Shown: positions 1 through 11,326, counted from the stretch's first letter. The stretch is 64,000 bases of DNA from Serripes groenlandicus (GCA_031761405.1 JASEVX010000008.1:42627269-42691268), one strand, 5' to 3'. Translations and numbers: made by a program. The notes: generated by a model not told the origin, from the letters alone.

Positions 1-2192
1 TGTGGAAATGGCATGCGTGGATACAAAGGCAGTCGTACGAGATCTATAGCCCTCACAGTCTGGTTCCCGGCGTACCATAGAAAATGAGTACGTCTGTCAT
101 GTATCAACAATGACAACTAAATTGGCCGCCCTTATATATCGCTATCGCATACATGTATGTATATAAAGCAAATCAACAAGAGAAAGTTGATGCAACGCAT
201 CAATGTCGCCGGATATCCATAGTGCAGTTATGCATAACACTAACATTATAGTAGTTGAATAAACAGTTATCAACTGAGGGGCATATTGGAACATCAGGGG
301 TGGGGGGTCAAGTGAAAATGTATCAAGACTTGCATTGTTTTCTCAACGAAGTGAATGATAATTGAAGCCTTTCATTGTTTATGATCAATCTCCATTCCAA
401 AGTAGGTTGATCATACACACAACCAACTAATTATTGATCATAAACAGTAATGGAAATGAGAAATCTTGCCAATCATTAGTCTTAGTATGTATACAGTGCT
501 TTCATTAAGGAATAATTATAAGATTTGTGAATTCCACATACACTTTTCAAGATGTTTGTCAGAATATTTGAATTTTATTATTTTTTAATAAAACCACAAA
601 ACAGACAATTTAGGATTTGCATGCAATAGCACGTCATTTTACATTTCCTCTATTAAAGTCAACAGTGGACACCTTTGCAGCAATCTACTTTTAAAACAAT
701 GAGATAAGGGTTAAATCGCTGAAGACATGAGTTTTCTCGTTTTCTCAAAATGATATTAGCTTGGCATCCTAATTATATCATACTTTAACAAACAAATGTT
801 GAAGTGTAGTCCAATATTTATAAATTAGACCACCTTCGAAATATAATATCAACTAAACAGTTAAATCTCATTGAAATTGTTGTATAATTTAAACGTAATT
901 TCGAACATAAACTGAGCCCTACAACATGTTAATTTATTTTAATTCTTTCCTTCTTTTTTTATACTGAAAATAACAAACTACTCATGTTTTAAAATTATAT
1001 TATGATGAGCGCCCTTGTGTCAATGATGTATAACACTATGCAGATCGGAAGCAATATGCCTTTAGGGAATTAAATGACACATTTAAAATTGTCAAGGACG
1101 AAATAATTGTGTACGATAAACCCGATTCTTTCTTATTCGCAGAGGTGTCGTTCTTGAAACTCTCTTTATAGGCAGAGAGTGTTCGTTCAAAGTAATTTTT
1201 ATATTAAAACTAGTTTTATCTCGGTTTGTTCTTTTCTTCATTTGTTTCGAACCAAATAAACATTTTAAATCACCTACGATTTACTATTTGTAAGTGAGCG
1301 TAAAGAGCGGCTCTCTGCAAAGGAGATTGATCTACGCAGTTGGTATTCGCGAGTCACGCGATCAACAGTTTTAGCTTAGAAACATTTCATATTTTAGATA
1401 TACATAGATAAACATTATAAAATGCCTTCTTCACAAGACATCTCTTTGAACATGAAAATAACATTCAGTAAGTTAAAATTGCCAATAAAAGGAGAATATT
1501 CGAGGTCATTTTCATCTCGATATTTACACATAACAAACAGTCTGCTTCAAGCAGGTGTGGGTATGTAAATAAATTAGACTGTGCGACGTAAAGGTTTGTA
1601 GTTATCGCCTTTTGAGTACATGTAGTATAGTGTAAAATAAAGTATACCAGTCTAGCTAATAGGAACTGTTTTGTCTTCGTAAATAAAACAAAAAAACATA
1701 AATGCGAGTCAAAATAAAGAAACTGAAAATACCTAAAACATCGGAATATTTATTTCATTTTAGATGTGTCATTACTTAGTGTTTTTAAACAAACACAATT
1801 GTAATATGTTCAAGACATCTAAATGTGTTTCTTTCTAATAATAATCCCCCCTCCCATGTGATTTCCGAAAACCTATTAAAAATAGAAGTCGCGGGCTTCT
1901 GCCCGGCGACTAATAATTAAACAAGAGTTGCTGCAAGATGCAGCAGTTCGATGTTAGCGCGGGAATCAGCATTGTATGGCTAAAGAAAAACTGTTTGATT
2001 CGAAAATCAAACGATTACAAAAATACCTTTTTCCAACGTGTTGACCTCGATCTCCCAAAAGTATTGTAAACATTCGGCAGGGCATGCGCGTCCTTTTTTC
2101 CACTTAAAATATTCTTAAAATCGCAAAATTTAGCACAATAACTTAACATTTATGAAAATATTCCGATAATCCTGTTATTAAAACCCCGGTGG
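1..2192. other. No gene recognised
   Basis: AT-rich unique-looking sequence. I see no open frame with protein-like composition, no RNA gene and no family A, B or C copy. The only structure noted is the inverted repeat at 376-446. Confidence 0.6.
376..446. repeat. 14-bp inverted repeat with 43-nt spacer
   Basis: TGTTTATGATCAAT at 376-389 is mirrored by ATTGATCATAAACA at 433-446, with a further GTTGATCA in the spacer. Confidence 0.6.
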
Positions 2193-2312
2193 TTGCCAGT
2201 GATGTTGCATAGACTCCGCTCTGGTATACTGATTGTGTTCAGTTGTGTGACTTCGGATCGAAGTCAAGAGAAAAGAGGGAGAAATGTAACGGGTGCAGGT
2301 ATAAATATCACT

Positions 2313-2450
2313 TCTACGGCCTTGTTTTGGAAGCCGGCTTTTATAGCGACATTGGTAGAGTGGTACCTTTTCGTAAAGTTAAGCAACGTTCATGGTGGTT
2401 AGTGCCTGGATGGGTGACCCACGATGGCTTAACGCCGGTACTATGGTTTT
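2313..2450 (+). pseudogene. 5S rRNA-like sequence
   Basis: It starts CTACGGCC, contains AGTTAAGCAACG (A-box region) and TGGATGGGTGACC (C-box region) at the spacing of the 5S internal promoter, and ends CCGGTACTATGGTTTT like the 5S 3' end with a T-run. The 5' half is diverged and about 20 bases too long. It is either a 5S pseudogene or the head of a 5S-derived SINE. Confidence 0.6.
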
Positions 2451-2452
2451 AA

Positions 2453-3252
2453 TTTACATTTTAATTATAAAAAGACTACTCGTCTAGTGACAAACTGCTA
2501 CGGAAATATCCGAGAGCTGACGGTAAAATACGGCGCATGCGCGATCAAGACGATTAACACGGCGCATGTGCAAGCCCATTGTACCAGTGACAGTTTGTTC
2601 ACAACCAATATATGCGATGGTGCTGAGGCACCCGCGCAATAACTGATTTTTGTTAACTCTACAGTGGACCAATACAACTTTATATTTGGAATCAATACAT
2701 AAATAATATCAAACTACATTCCGAGAAGGTAAGGTTAATCGGTTGGACGACAACAATGGTTGTCTCTGTTGCCTTTTGATTGCTATACCATGTCCAACAG
2801 GGCATCACCATTATTGGCGTATGCCTGATCCTGTAACGTTATGGTAGGGGCGGGCAGGTTAAATACTCCAGACTACAACCCATACCGAAAACCGGTTTAC
2901 AGACTTCGAATATCCACGCAAACGTCCGCACAGGAATCGGCTCCATGATGCTGGTTTCAGTTCTCGGAGGTTAGCCATTCGCATTTAGAATTTGGAATGG
3001 GCCCGTGGCTATATCACATGGACCCTTCAGGATTGGACCATGCAATTTAATAAAAAATGATTTGAAATAATTTCCACGGCAACAAGTAACACTGCCATAC
3101 AGAATACTTAGTGAGTAATATTGGGTATTATATAAAAAAGTGAAATAATGTTGAATGCGGCATAAACCCTCCAACATTCAATCGTAAGTTTCGTTTCGTT
3201 ATTAGTAACTTCAATTTTAAAAAATCATTATCAATTTGAATTGAGTTTGATA
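2453..3252. other. No gene recognised
   Basis: Short open frames on the minus strand here lack protein-like composition. No repeat family member was identified. Confidence 0.5.
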
Positions 3253-3435
3253 TACAGTCAAACCTGTGCTAAAAGACCACATTGGAAGGGCAATTCCCTG
3301 TCTTTAGCGACCACACTGTTAGTTTCCCAAATACTCATTTTCTGTATAAATAACCCTGCAATTAAAGACTACCCGTGAACAAAGACCAGATTGTTCCATT
3401 CCAATGGGTGGTCTTTAAACACAGGTTTGACTGTA
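3253..3435. mobile_element. TA-flanked MITE (Tc1/mariner-like)
   Basis: Ends CAGTCAAACCTGTG and CACAGGTTTGACTG are inverted and flanked by TA on both sides. The inverted similarity continues as AAAGACCAC. The TA duplication and the 180-bp length fit a Tc1/mariner-type MITE. Confidence 0.65.
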
Positions 3436-3630
3436 TAACTGAAATCATCTTGAAAGCGGTATTAACAGACAATCAACCAGCCTGTGTATCGTTCGAAATA
3501 AGTTCAATGTCGTAAATGTTGTGTATCTTCAATGTCGTAAATCGTACATGGGTCTAGCGATAACTCGACGTTGAAAGGGAACCACTAAGAAGTAACTTCA
3601 GTTATCGAAGCGTTAAAGTGGTCACCGAAT

Positions 3631-3838
3631 TTAACCCTTTCCAAAACACAGACGCTATCTGACGCCTCTGCAGCAGACGACCGTTGAAAACATTGTGACA
3701 AAAGGAGAAATTGTTTCTCCTATTGTTTCTCCTTTTCTCAAAATGTTTCTACTTCTTTTCAATCATTAAACTTTTTTTTTTTAATGATGTCTTCAAAGTT
3801 GTCTGCTACGGAATTGCTGTATGTGGGAAAAGGGTTAA
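3631..3838 (+). mobile_element. Family A MITE (TTAA target)
   Basis: Reference description for family A. TTAA then CCCTTTCC opens the element and GGGAAAAGGG then TTAA closes it. Inside each end is a CTGCAG near GTCTGCTGC/GCAGCAGAC, and at the centre a hairpin based on AAAGGAGAAATT. No coding capacity. TTAA duplication and CCC ends point to the piggyBac superfamily (inference). In this copy the central hairpin is altered to a repeated TTGTTTCTCC. Confidence 0.8.
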
Positions 3839-3947
3839 ACTTAATTAGTTCATGTAATTGTCAAGAGGTTATGAGTTCCAACCCCAGCCCGACCGCCGTG
3901 AAATGACTGAAATGTTGTTGAAAGCGGGGCGAACTCAAATCAACCAG

Positions 3948-4193
3948 TTAACCCTTTCTCCCATATAGACGCTTTCTGACGCCTCTGCAGCAGACGGCTT
4001 TTTGAAAACATAGTGACAAAAGAAGAAATTGTTAAAAAGCGAGCAATTCCTCCTTTTGTCACAATGTTTTCCACTTTGAGTAATATGTTATCCATTCAAT
4101 TTAATTATAGAGATTTTCTATTTTTTGACTTCATGTTTTGAAATATGTTTTAAGTCGTCTGCTGCAGAATTGTCGTATGAGGGAAAGGGTTAA
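3948..4193 (+). mobile_element. Family A MITE, complete
   Basis: TTAACCCTTTCTCCCATA to GTATGAGGGAAAGGGTTAA. It carries the 22-bp insert-like stretch near TTTTGACTTCATGTTTTGA not seen in most copies. Confidence 0.88.
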
Positions 4194-4972
4194 TATATTG
4201 TCAGCTTCGTAATTCATTTATGTTGAAAACGAAACCAATTCAAAAAAGTTTTTAAAAACCAGTTCAACAGCAGTTCTGTGAACAATCAAAACTGCTGCTA
4301 CCCCATTTTCGAAAGACAGATCCGTTCCAGGTAATGGTTCTAGTTCCACGATATATTCAAGTTATCGCGAGTCCATTGTATTTTTGAAGTAAGTAAGTAA
4401 GTAAATTGTATAATACATGTATATACATGCTCGGCTATAACATCTATGATTGACACTGTACAAATATTGCTCGTTTGATTTCATTGAATAAATCAACAAC
4501 ACCACGTTGACATTGAATTGGCCATTTTTTAAATAAACAAATGACGGACAAAATATGACTGCTCAAATATCCGTACTTAAACAGTGTATAAAATCAAACA
4601 AATTAATGATAACAAATATGGTAACTACCAAAATATAATAAACCGGTTACAATGTCATATATGGGAAAAATATATAAATATATATATTTGTTTATAAAGT
4701 GACTTTTGTATACAATTTAACACGAATCTATATGAACAACCCAAAAGACAACCGGCAGCGTAGGGCCTATGTATAACTCACTGTATAGTTTATGTAACCA
4801 TCGAAACCTCAGGTAAGAGGTATGTTTTTTTTATGTTATGAAATATGTAATATTTATTTTCTATATTAAAAACCCCATATATTGTGAAATACCCGTAATT
4901 AAAGTATAATGATTGAAAAGAAGAAGAAACATTTTGAATACTCGTAAAATTCTCGTCTGGGTGATACTATAT

Positions 4973-5245
4973 ATATGAGCCGCGCCACGCAAGAAAACCA
5001 ACATTATGGCCCCTGCGTAATGTATCGACCCAGATCAGCCTACGCAGTCCGCGCAGACTGATCTGGCCCGACACATTCCGTCTCAGGGGGATAGAGGTAT
5101 AGAGTAATGATTCTTGCAACAGAAAATCCACAGGAGACGAAAAGTGTATATCCGGATAAGCCTGCGCGGAATGCTTAGGCTGATCCTGGTCGATACTTTA
5201 CGCAGAGTGTCCGCAATGTTGGTTTTCTCGCGGGACGGCTCATAT
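4973..5245. mobile_element. Family C MITE (GAGCCGTCCCGCGAG ends)
   Basis: Reference description for family C. Inverted ends of about 30 bp run ATATGAGCCG.CCCGCGAGAAAACCAACA and the reverse. The GC-rich interior has conserved CGTAATGTATCGACCCAGAT, CACATTCCGTCTCAGGGGGA and GGAGGCGAAAAGTGTCTATC blocks. No open frame. This copy has a mutated left end (CGCGCCACGCAAG). Confidence 0.85.
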
Positions 5246-5279
5246 GTCTTTGCATGCGCCCACTAAAGGATTCTTTTAT

Positions 5280-5700
5280 TTAACCCTTTCCCATGTTCAA
5301 CAACTCTGCAGCACCATCATATACATATGGAAAATCTCTATATTAACCCTTTCCCTCATATAGACGATTTCTGACGCCTCTGCAGCAGACGGCTTTTTGA
5401 AAATATAGTGACAAAAGAAGAAATTGCACAAAACGTGCAATTTCTCCTTTTGCCACAATGTTTTCCACTTTTAGTCATAGGTTATCCATTCAATTGTAGA
5501 GATTTTCTATTTTTTTGACAAAATATGTTCAAAGTCGTCTGCTGCAGAATTGTCGTATGAGGGAAAGGGTTAATGGAAGTTTTAATATCGAATAGAGTCG
5601 GAAACATTGTGTCAAAGAGAACACAATTTTCAATTACGAGACATTTTTTTCCGTTTTCATAGTGTTTTATATAAAGCGTATATATATGGAAAAGGGTTAT
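5280..5700. mobile_element. Old family A MITE split by a younger family A copy
   Basis: Outer halves 5280-5342 (TTAACCCTTTCCCATGTTCA) and 5574-5700 (ending TGGAAAAGGGTTAT) form one degenerate element once the inner copy 5343-5573 is removed. The right target is decayed to TTAT, consistent with greater age. Confidence 0.75.
5343..5573 (+). mobile_element. Family A MITE nested in another family A copy
   Basis: Both flanks are intact TTAA, the hairpin is GCACAAAACGTGC, and the ends read CCCTTTCCCTCATA/TATGAGGGAAAGGG. It inserted at a TTAA inside the older element. Confidence 0.88.
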
Positions 5701-6217
5701 CATCAGATATTTTGAGCCCGTCTCTGCAACAAAATGAACGAGTTGGCTTTTTATGTACAGTGTAGAACCAGATCAGCCTGAGCATCCACACAGTCCGTTT
5801 TAGATCTGCATTGTTCACATATGACTAGGATATTGTGCCAATTTTGTGCAGAAACCGATTAACACGTTGATCTGAACCAACACTGTTCAGAAATGTCAAT
5901 GTGTACTTTTTCGATTGGTCGGTTTTTTTTCCAGGCCAACTCATCCATATGAATGCCTTTTAATAAGGTCTGTATATTCGCTTTGAAAAGGTTATTTAAT
6001 GCAAATTGAATAATTTGATTTAAAGGACATAAAGGACGTCATATGAACATTTTTAATATCGTTACTCATAAAACGGCTATACAATTGCAATGAATATGCG
6101 TAATAAAGACATGCACCGTATTTATATTTCGTTTAAAGTTTATTTTTAGTATCAATTGTAATGTTTGAACAATTCAACCCACAGTTCAGACAGACAAAGA
6201 CAGCATAGGAACAGAAC
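5701..6217. other. No gene recognised
   Basis: AT-rich sequence; 5760-5900 contains AGATCAGCCTGAGCATCC-type words reminiscent of family C but no ends. Confidence 0.45.
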
Positions 6218-6465
6218 ATATATGAGCTGTTCCGCGAGAAAACCGGCGTTGTGGCCTCTGCATAAAGTATCGACCGGTATCAGCCTTAGAATGCAACGCA
6301 GGCTAACCCGGACAGATACCTTTTGTGTCCTGTGGATTTTCTGTTTCAGGAATAATTACTCTATACCTCTATTCCCCTGAGACGGAATGTGTCGGCCCGG
6401 ATTAGCCTGCGCGGATACGTTACGCAGAGTCCATAATGTTGGTTTTCTCGAGGGCCGGCTCATAT
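6218..6465. mobile_element. Family C MITE, reverse orientation
   Basis: Left end ATATGAGCTGTTCCGCGAGA, right end TTTTCTCGAGGGCCGGCTCA. Internal blocks appear as their reverse complements relative to the 4973 copy. Confidence 0.85.
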
Positions 6466-6531
6466 GTTAGCAATCCGAATACACACTGTTTGAACCCTTT
6501 CTCACACACATGAAATCTGCGACAGAGGACG

Positions 6532-6760
6532 TTAACCCTTTCCCACAAATATACGCTTTTCGACGCATCTGCAGCAAATGACTTTTGAAAACATTGTGGG
6601 AAAAGGAGAAATTGCTCATGACGAGCAATTTCTCCTTTTGCCACAACGATTTCAACTGTATTTGATAATCATACTGTCATTTTTATAGACTGTTCATGTT
6701 TTGTAAAAGGTAGATATTTTCAAAGTTGCTACAGAATTGTTGTATGAGGGAAAAGGTTAA
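6532..6760 (+). mobile_element. Family A MITE, complete
   Basis: TTAACCCTTTCCCACAAA to GAGGGAAAAGGTTAA, hairpin GCTCATGACGAGC. A stub AACCCTTTCTCACACACATG at 6493 may be the left end of a further degraded copy. Confidence 0.85.
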
Positions 6761-6890
6761 GAAACATCTCGGCCATATAATGGAAAGTCCCTAAACAGGT
6801 TGAAAACAGGATGGCAATAGGAAATTGCTGAATTACCATCTTGTCATAATAGTTTCAGTAGTCAACGGCTGCAGATGCGTCTAAATGACT

Positions 6891-7176
6891 GATTGATTGA
6901 TTGATTGGGGTTTAACGTCGTTTTCAACATCAAATCACGCTGGCGTGTACACCTATTCACGTGTTTCCATTGTTTACTAACACCAGTACTTACCATAACA
7001 GTCTTTTCAAGCAACTGGCTGTTTTTTATTTCCATATAGACTTTTCGCACATTGATGGAAGACGAATGGTGCTTCTTGCATTCAAATTCATCAAACGTCG
7101 GAAAGAATGTTGGCCGAGCAGGGGATCGAACTCACAACCCCTGGATTGACAGCCCGCGTCGCTTGAGACAGAGCTT
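6891..7176 (-). mobile_element. tRNA-derived SINE, subtype B1
   Basis: Reference description for family B. Read on the minus strand: a tRNA-like head (box A near AGCTC...GTAGCGACGCGGG, box B GTTCGA), a body with GAAAGTTGGCCGAGC, CACCAATGGGCTAAG, GTGTGGAGTACTGGTGTGAG and GTGATATAACTGA, then ACGGCGTTAAACCCCAATCA and an (ATTG)n tail. RNA polymerase III promoter, no protein. Here the head is degraded (GCTTGAGACAGAGCTT). Confidence 0.8.
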
Positions 7177-7304
7177 AGTGATTATGCAAGCAGGAAAGAA
7201 GGTTCAAAGATATTGAAGACTTAAACAAAAAGTTGCATCTGAAAGCGTACATACTCGAACCCACTACCCTTTGGTCGACAACCCTCGTCGTGACAGATTG
7301 TCAG

Positions 7305-7524
7305 GAATTCGCCATGGCCTAGTGGTTAGCGTCGGGGATTTGGGACCGGGCCTCCCGGGTTCGATCCCTAGTCGCGGCGCTGTGGTCATGGTGGAGAATG
7401 CTTGGGCAAGGTACATTTCTTAGCCTAGTACTGATTTGTTTACCCAGGGATAATGAATAAGTGAACTGTCGCCGTGATATAACTGAAATAATGTTGAAAA
7501 CGGTGTAAAACCCCAACAAAACAA
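7305..7524 (+). mobile_element. tRNA-derived SINE, subtype B3
   Basis: Head GCCATGGCCTAGTGGTTAGC with box B GGGTTCGATCCC; body GGGCAAGGTACATTTCTTAG and TTTACCCAGGGATAATGAAT; shared end GTGATATAACTGAAATAATG and a tail CCCCAACAAAACAAAA. Confidence 0.8.
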
Positions 7525-7904
7525 AATACAGGTTGTCTTGGGGAGACAGTGTGTTTCAAAGGTAGATCAGAGGATTATTCAACCTATCGTCCGATGGTCC
7601 AATGTTCTAATCCAAAAAAGGGAGGGATCAACTGCCTGTGTTGAACATGCCCCTCAAAGCTGGTGTTGGTAAATTCTCCAGGTACCAGAAATCAGGTGGC
7701 CTCGAAACTATAACTCTCCGTGCTCGCTCTGTGCTCAGAAATTAAATCTATGCTCCAAATAAGAATTTTGATTGGTCAATTTCGAGAATGAATTTGCTTT
7801 TCACCATTCAGATACTTGAGCACAAATTCTGAGCGCAGAGTTAACTTTTTATTGTTTTGGAAATCGGTCTCTAGCATAAACAAAACGATTCTCTGTGCCA
7901 AAGT
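7525..7904. other. No gene recognised
   Basis: There is a weak inverted resemblance between CTCTGTGCTCAGAAATT (about 7729) and AAATTCTGAGCGCAGAG (about 7824), perhaps an old foldback. Nothing coding. Confidence 0.4.
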
Positions 7905-7921
7905 CTTCGCGAAATGGACCA

Positions 7922-8221
7922 TTGATTGATTGATTGATTGGGGTTTAACGCCGTTTTTAACAATTTCTCAGTTATATCACGGCGGCCAGTTCACCTACCC
8001 ATGCATTTCCTGGTTTTCTCTCACCAGTACTCCACACAACAATCTTCCCAAGCAACTGGCTGCTTTTCCACATAGACTTAGCCCATTGGTAAAAAGACGA
8101 ATGACGCATGTCGCATTGACTTTTGTCAATCGTCGGAAAGAAAGTTGGCCGAGCCGGGATTCGAACTCACAACCCCTGGATTGACAGACAGCCCGCGTCG
8201 CTACCGACTGAGCTACCGGGG
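7922..8221 (-). mobile_element. B1 SINE, full length with 17-bp target duplication
   Basis: CTTCGCGAAATGGACCA occurs at 7905-7921 and 8222-8238, directly bounding the element. The tail is (ATTG)n on the plus side and the head reads GCCCCGGTAGCTCAGTCGGT on the minus strand. It explains several short frames on both strands. Confidence 0.95.
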
Positions 8222-8294
8222 CTTCGCGAAATGGACCAATCACAAGTCTCGTTTTGAGCACGTGTTACAGAGTTCCTTTCTCGCACCAGAGCTC

Positions 8295-8515
8295 TTCAAC
8301 TCTTCCCCGCATACAGCACATCTTAAGAAGACGACTCTGGAGAACCCTCAATATAATGAGAGCATGAATAAGGTTGAAATCATTGTGACAAAAGGAGAAA
8401 TTCCTCATTATGAACAATTTCTCCTTGGGAACAGAGGACTGGAGCAATGTTTTTCATAAGAAAAGTTTTCTTCTGCAGATGCGACAGAAAGTGCCCGTGC
8501 GTTGGAAAGGGTTAA
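8295..8515. mobile_element. Family A MITE, degenerate
   Basis: Left end TTCAACTCTTCCCCGCATAC, core GACAAAAGGAGAAATT, right end GTTGGAAAGGGTTAA. An extra CTTGGGAACAGAGGACTGGA interrupts the right arm of the hairpin. Confidence 0.65.
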
Positions 8516-8566
8516 TTGGTTGGATCAGTAATTGAAAGGTCTTGGGAATATATTTCACATGCCACG

Positions 8567-8872
8567 TTAACCTTTTTTTCCGCATGCAGACCCATTTTGA
8601 ATCAAAAAGTAGCAGACGGCCTTTTCAGAACAATAAGACAAAAGGAGACACCGTAAATAATGTCTTCTTTTTGCAATAATGTTTTGAACTCAATTCAAAA
8701 GTTATACTCACAGGTGCCCGTCTCGTTTAAAATCTAAAAATAGCATTTTACTATATATTGAATATATAGTAAAATGCTATTTTTAGATTTTAAACGAGAC
8801 GGGCATTTGCATTCCCTTGTTGGTTTTCTAAATGCGTCTGCTGCAGATGTGTTGTATGTGTGAAAGGATTGA
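8567..8872. mobile_element. Family A MITE enlarged by a palindrome
   Basis: TTAACCTTTTTTTCCGCATG to GTGTGAAAGGATTGA. The core GACAAAAGGAGACACC is diverged. The element is about 80 bp longer than usual because of the perfect palindrome at 8715-8805. Confidence 0.7.
8715..8805. repeat. Perfect palindrome, 43-bp arms, 5-nt loop
   Basis: The arm begins TGCCCGTCTCGTTTAAAATC and ends ...ATTTTACTATATA; loop TTGAA; the second arm is the exact reverse complement over all 43 bases. Confidence 0.95.
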
Positions 8873-8953
8873 TCAACTTGGATCGTCGCGACTCCATTAA
8901 AAAAGATTCCCAAGGTCCCGGCTTAAAATACCGTGATGAGCGGATCTCTGCCT

Positions 8954-9178
8954 TTAACCCTTTCTCTCATATAAACGCTTTCTGACATCTCTGCAGCAGT
9001 TTTTGAAAAAATAGTGACAAAAGAAGAAATTGCTCAAAACGAGCAATTTCTCCTTTAGACACAATATTTTTCACTTTTAGTCATAGGTTTTCCATTTAAT
9101 TATAGAGATATTCTATGTTTTGACAAATTATGTTCAAAGTCGTCTGCTGCAGAATTGTCGTATAAGGGAAAGGGTTAA
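8954..9178 (+). mobile_element. Family A MITE, complete
   Basis: TTAACCCTTTCTCTCATA to GTATAAGGGAAAGGGTTAA, hairpin GCTCAAAACGAGC. Confidence 0.88.
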
Positions 9179-9597
9179 ATGTTTCCACACAAACGGCGCG
9201 AGTACTGGTTAAGTGTCCGGGAAGCAGACATCAAGCTTGATTACTATAAGCTGAAAGCTTGTTTCGCAATTGATGTAAGATAAATAAGTTTAACACTAAT
9301 ATTACTAAATCATTTCTGCTGCCAGCGTCATTCTTCTCCGACCAATGAGCTCAATCGTCTATGCCGGAAAGTAGCGAGTAGCGAGTTGCCTAAGGAGAAT
9401 GCTGTACAGTGTACATGTACTGGTAAGAGAACAGTAACGTCATAGTCTTATGGCATCCTCAATATAACCAAAAAAGCGATTGAAAATGGCGTTGAACTCC
9501 CATGTAATCCACTGTGTCCGAGTGCTTTGCGTCGGGGATTTGGAGTCGGAGAACGGTTATGGTGTACCGCCTCCGTGCGGGAGGTCCCTCAACCCTC

Positions 9598-9811
9598 GGT
9601 TTAACGCCGCTTTCAACAATTGTTCAGTTGTATTAAGGTGTTTCCTGTGTAAGTTACCAATACTCCTGGTCCATTTATCCTGACACCAGCCAGTCAGCCG
9701 TAATGCTAACCCTACAACTCTGAGCGCCAAGGAGAGCACATTGGGATCGAACCCGCGACCTCCCTCATTCGAGGCGAGGCGCACGCTTTACCACTACACC
9801 ACTGAGGCGGT
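9598..9811 (-). mobile_element. tRNA-derived SINE, subtype B4
   Basis: Tail side GTTTAACGCCGCTTTCAACA, body GGTCCATTTATCCTGACACC and GAGCGCCAAGG, head with box B GGGATCGAACCC and CCACTACACCACTGAGGCGG. The tRNA-like head is on the minus strand. Confidence 0.75.
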
Positions 9812-9875
9812 TGGGTGTGGAAAAGACCCGCATGAGTACTCAGTCTAAGCATCTAATCCATACTACATGTACTTT

Positions 9876-10452
9876 ACAGGCAATGCTCTAGTGAGGCAGT
9901 ACACAGGCAATGCTCTAGTGAGGCAGTACACAGGCAATGCTCTAGTGAGGCAGTACACATGCAATGCTCTAGTGAGACAGTACACATGCAATGCTCTAGT
10001 GAGGCAGTACACGTACAATGCTCTAGTGAGGCAGTACACGTGCAATGCTCTAGTGAGGCAGTACACGTGCAATGCTCTAGTGAGACAGTACACAAGCAAT
10101 GCTCTAGTGAGGCAGTACACATACAATGCTCTAGTGAGACAGTACACAGGCAATGCTCTAGTGAGGCAGTACACGTACAATGCTCTAGTGAGCAGTACAC
10201 AGGCAATGCTCTAGTGAGACAGTACACATGCAATGCTCTAGTGAGACAGTACACATGCAATGCTCTAGTGAGGCAGTACACAGGCAATGCTCTAGTGAGG
10301 CAGTACACAGGCAATGCCCTAGTGAGGCAGTACACATGCAATGCTCTAGTGAGGGCAGTATACATACAATGCTCTAGTGAGGCAGTACACAGGCAATGCT
10401 CTAGTGATGCAGTACACAGGCAATGCTCTAGTGAGGCAGTACACAGGCATAC
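9876..10452. repeat. 27-bp minisatellite, 21 copies
   Basis: Unit CAATGCTCTAGTGAGGCAGT plus a variable 7-base part (ACACAGG, ACACATG, ACACGTA, ACACGTG). Because 27 is a multiple of three and the unit has no stop in most frames, it produces long repetitive open frames on both strands. One-base changes near 10190 and 10348 switch frames. Confidence 0.95.
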
Positions 10453-10737
10453 ATTCGTCAGTTTGATTGATTGATTTCTTTCTTTTAAGTCAAGTCAAGT
10501 CAATGCATTTATTGATAATATAGGCCTCGGGCCTAAAATATTTACTATACACGAAATACATTGTGTGTCCTCTATTGTTTGTTTTGGTTATCATACTTTA
10601 TATAAAGGACATGATATATGAAGATACAGATATGTTTTTGGGAATCAGAGTTCACAAGAGAATAAAACTCGTCTAAAGATGTTTCATTAATATATCAACT
10701 GAATAGAAATTGTTCACGCTGAATGTTTTTGGCAATA

Positions 10738-10997
10738 GATTGATGGGGGTTTAACGCCGTTTCCAACGTGTTTTAGTCATATCGACTGTCCATGATTTAC
10801 TCACACCAGTACTACACACAACTGGATTTCAAAGCAACTGTATGCGTTTCCATATATATTGTTCGTCTAGTGGCTAAATACGAAAGACGCATGTCGCATT
10901 GACTTTTGTCTCTAAAGTAGGAATCAATTATGGCCGAGCTGGGGTTCGAACCCTCGATTAACAGCCCGCGTAACTACCGACTGAGCTACCGGGGCTC
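10738..10997 (-). mobile_element. B1 SINE
   Basis: GGGGTTTAACGCCGTTTCCA at the tail, GCCGAGCTGGGGTTCGAACC and ACCGACTGAGCTACCGGGGC at the head. The (ATTG)n tail is reduced to ATTGATG. Confidence 0.85.
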
Positions 10998-11081
10998 AAG
11001 GAGTATTATTCACTGTTCGCTAGTGCAACAAGACACATTTTCGTTTGATTCGATTCAATTATAACAGTCATCAGAAAGAGT

Positions 11082-11326
11082 GTGAACCGTCCAGTAAGAG
11101 AAAACCAATAGTGTGGACTCTGCGTAAAGTATCGACCCGGATCAGCCGGACAGACACTTTTCGCCTCCTGTGTTTTTTTTCTGTTTCAGGAATCGTTACT
11201 CTATACCTCTATCCACCTGAGACGGAATGTGTCCGCCCGGATTAGCCTGCGCGGACTGCGCAGGCTGATCTGGGTCGATGCATTACGCAGTCAATAATGT
11301 TTGTTTTCTCGCGGGACGGCCCATGT
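11082..11326. mobile_element. Family C MITE
   Basis: GTGAACCGTCCAGTAAGAGA at the left and TTTTCTCGCGGGACGGCCCA at the right. The interior is the reverse orientation with CACCTGAGACGGAATGTGTC. Confidence 0.82.

Noticed and set aside
9876..10452. CRISPR-like array
   Set aside because: Units are contiguous 27-mers with a few variable bases, not repeats separated by unrelated spacers, and the DNA is animal.
9863..10474. Repetitive open frames of 105-171 codons on both strands
   Set aside because: They are produced by the 27-bp minisatellite, whose period is a multiple of three; no start context or domain.
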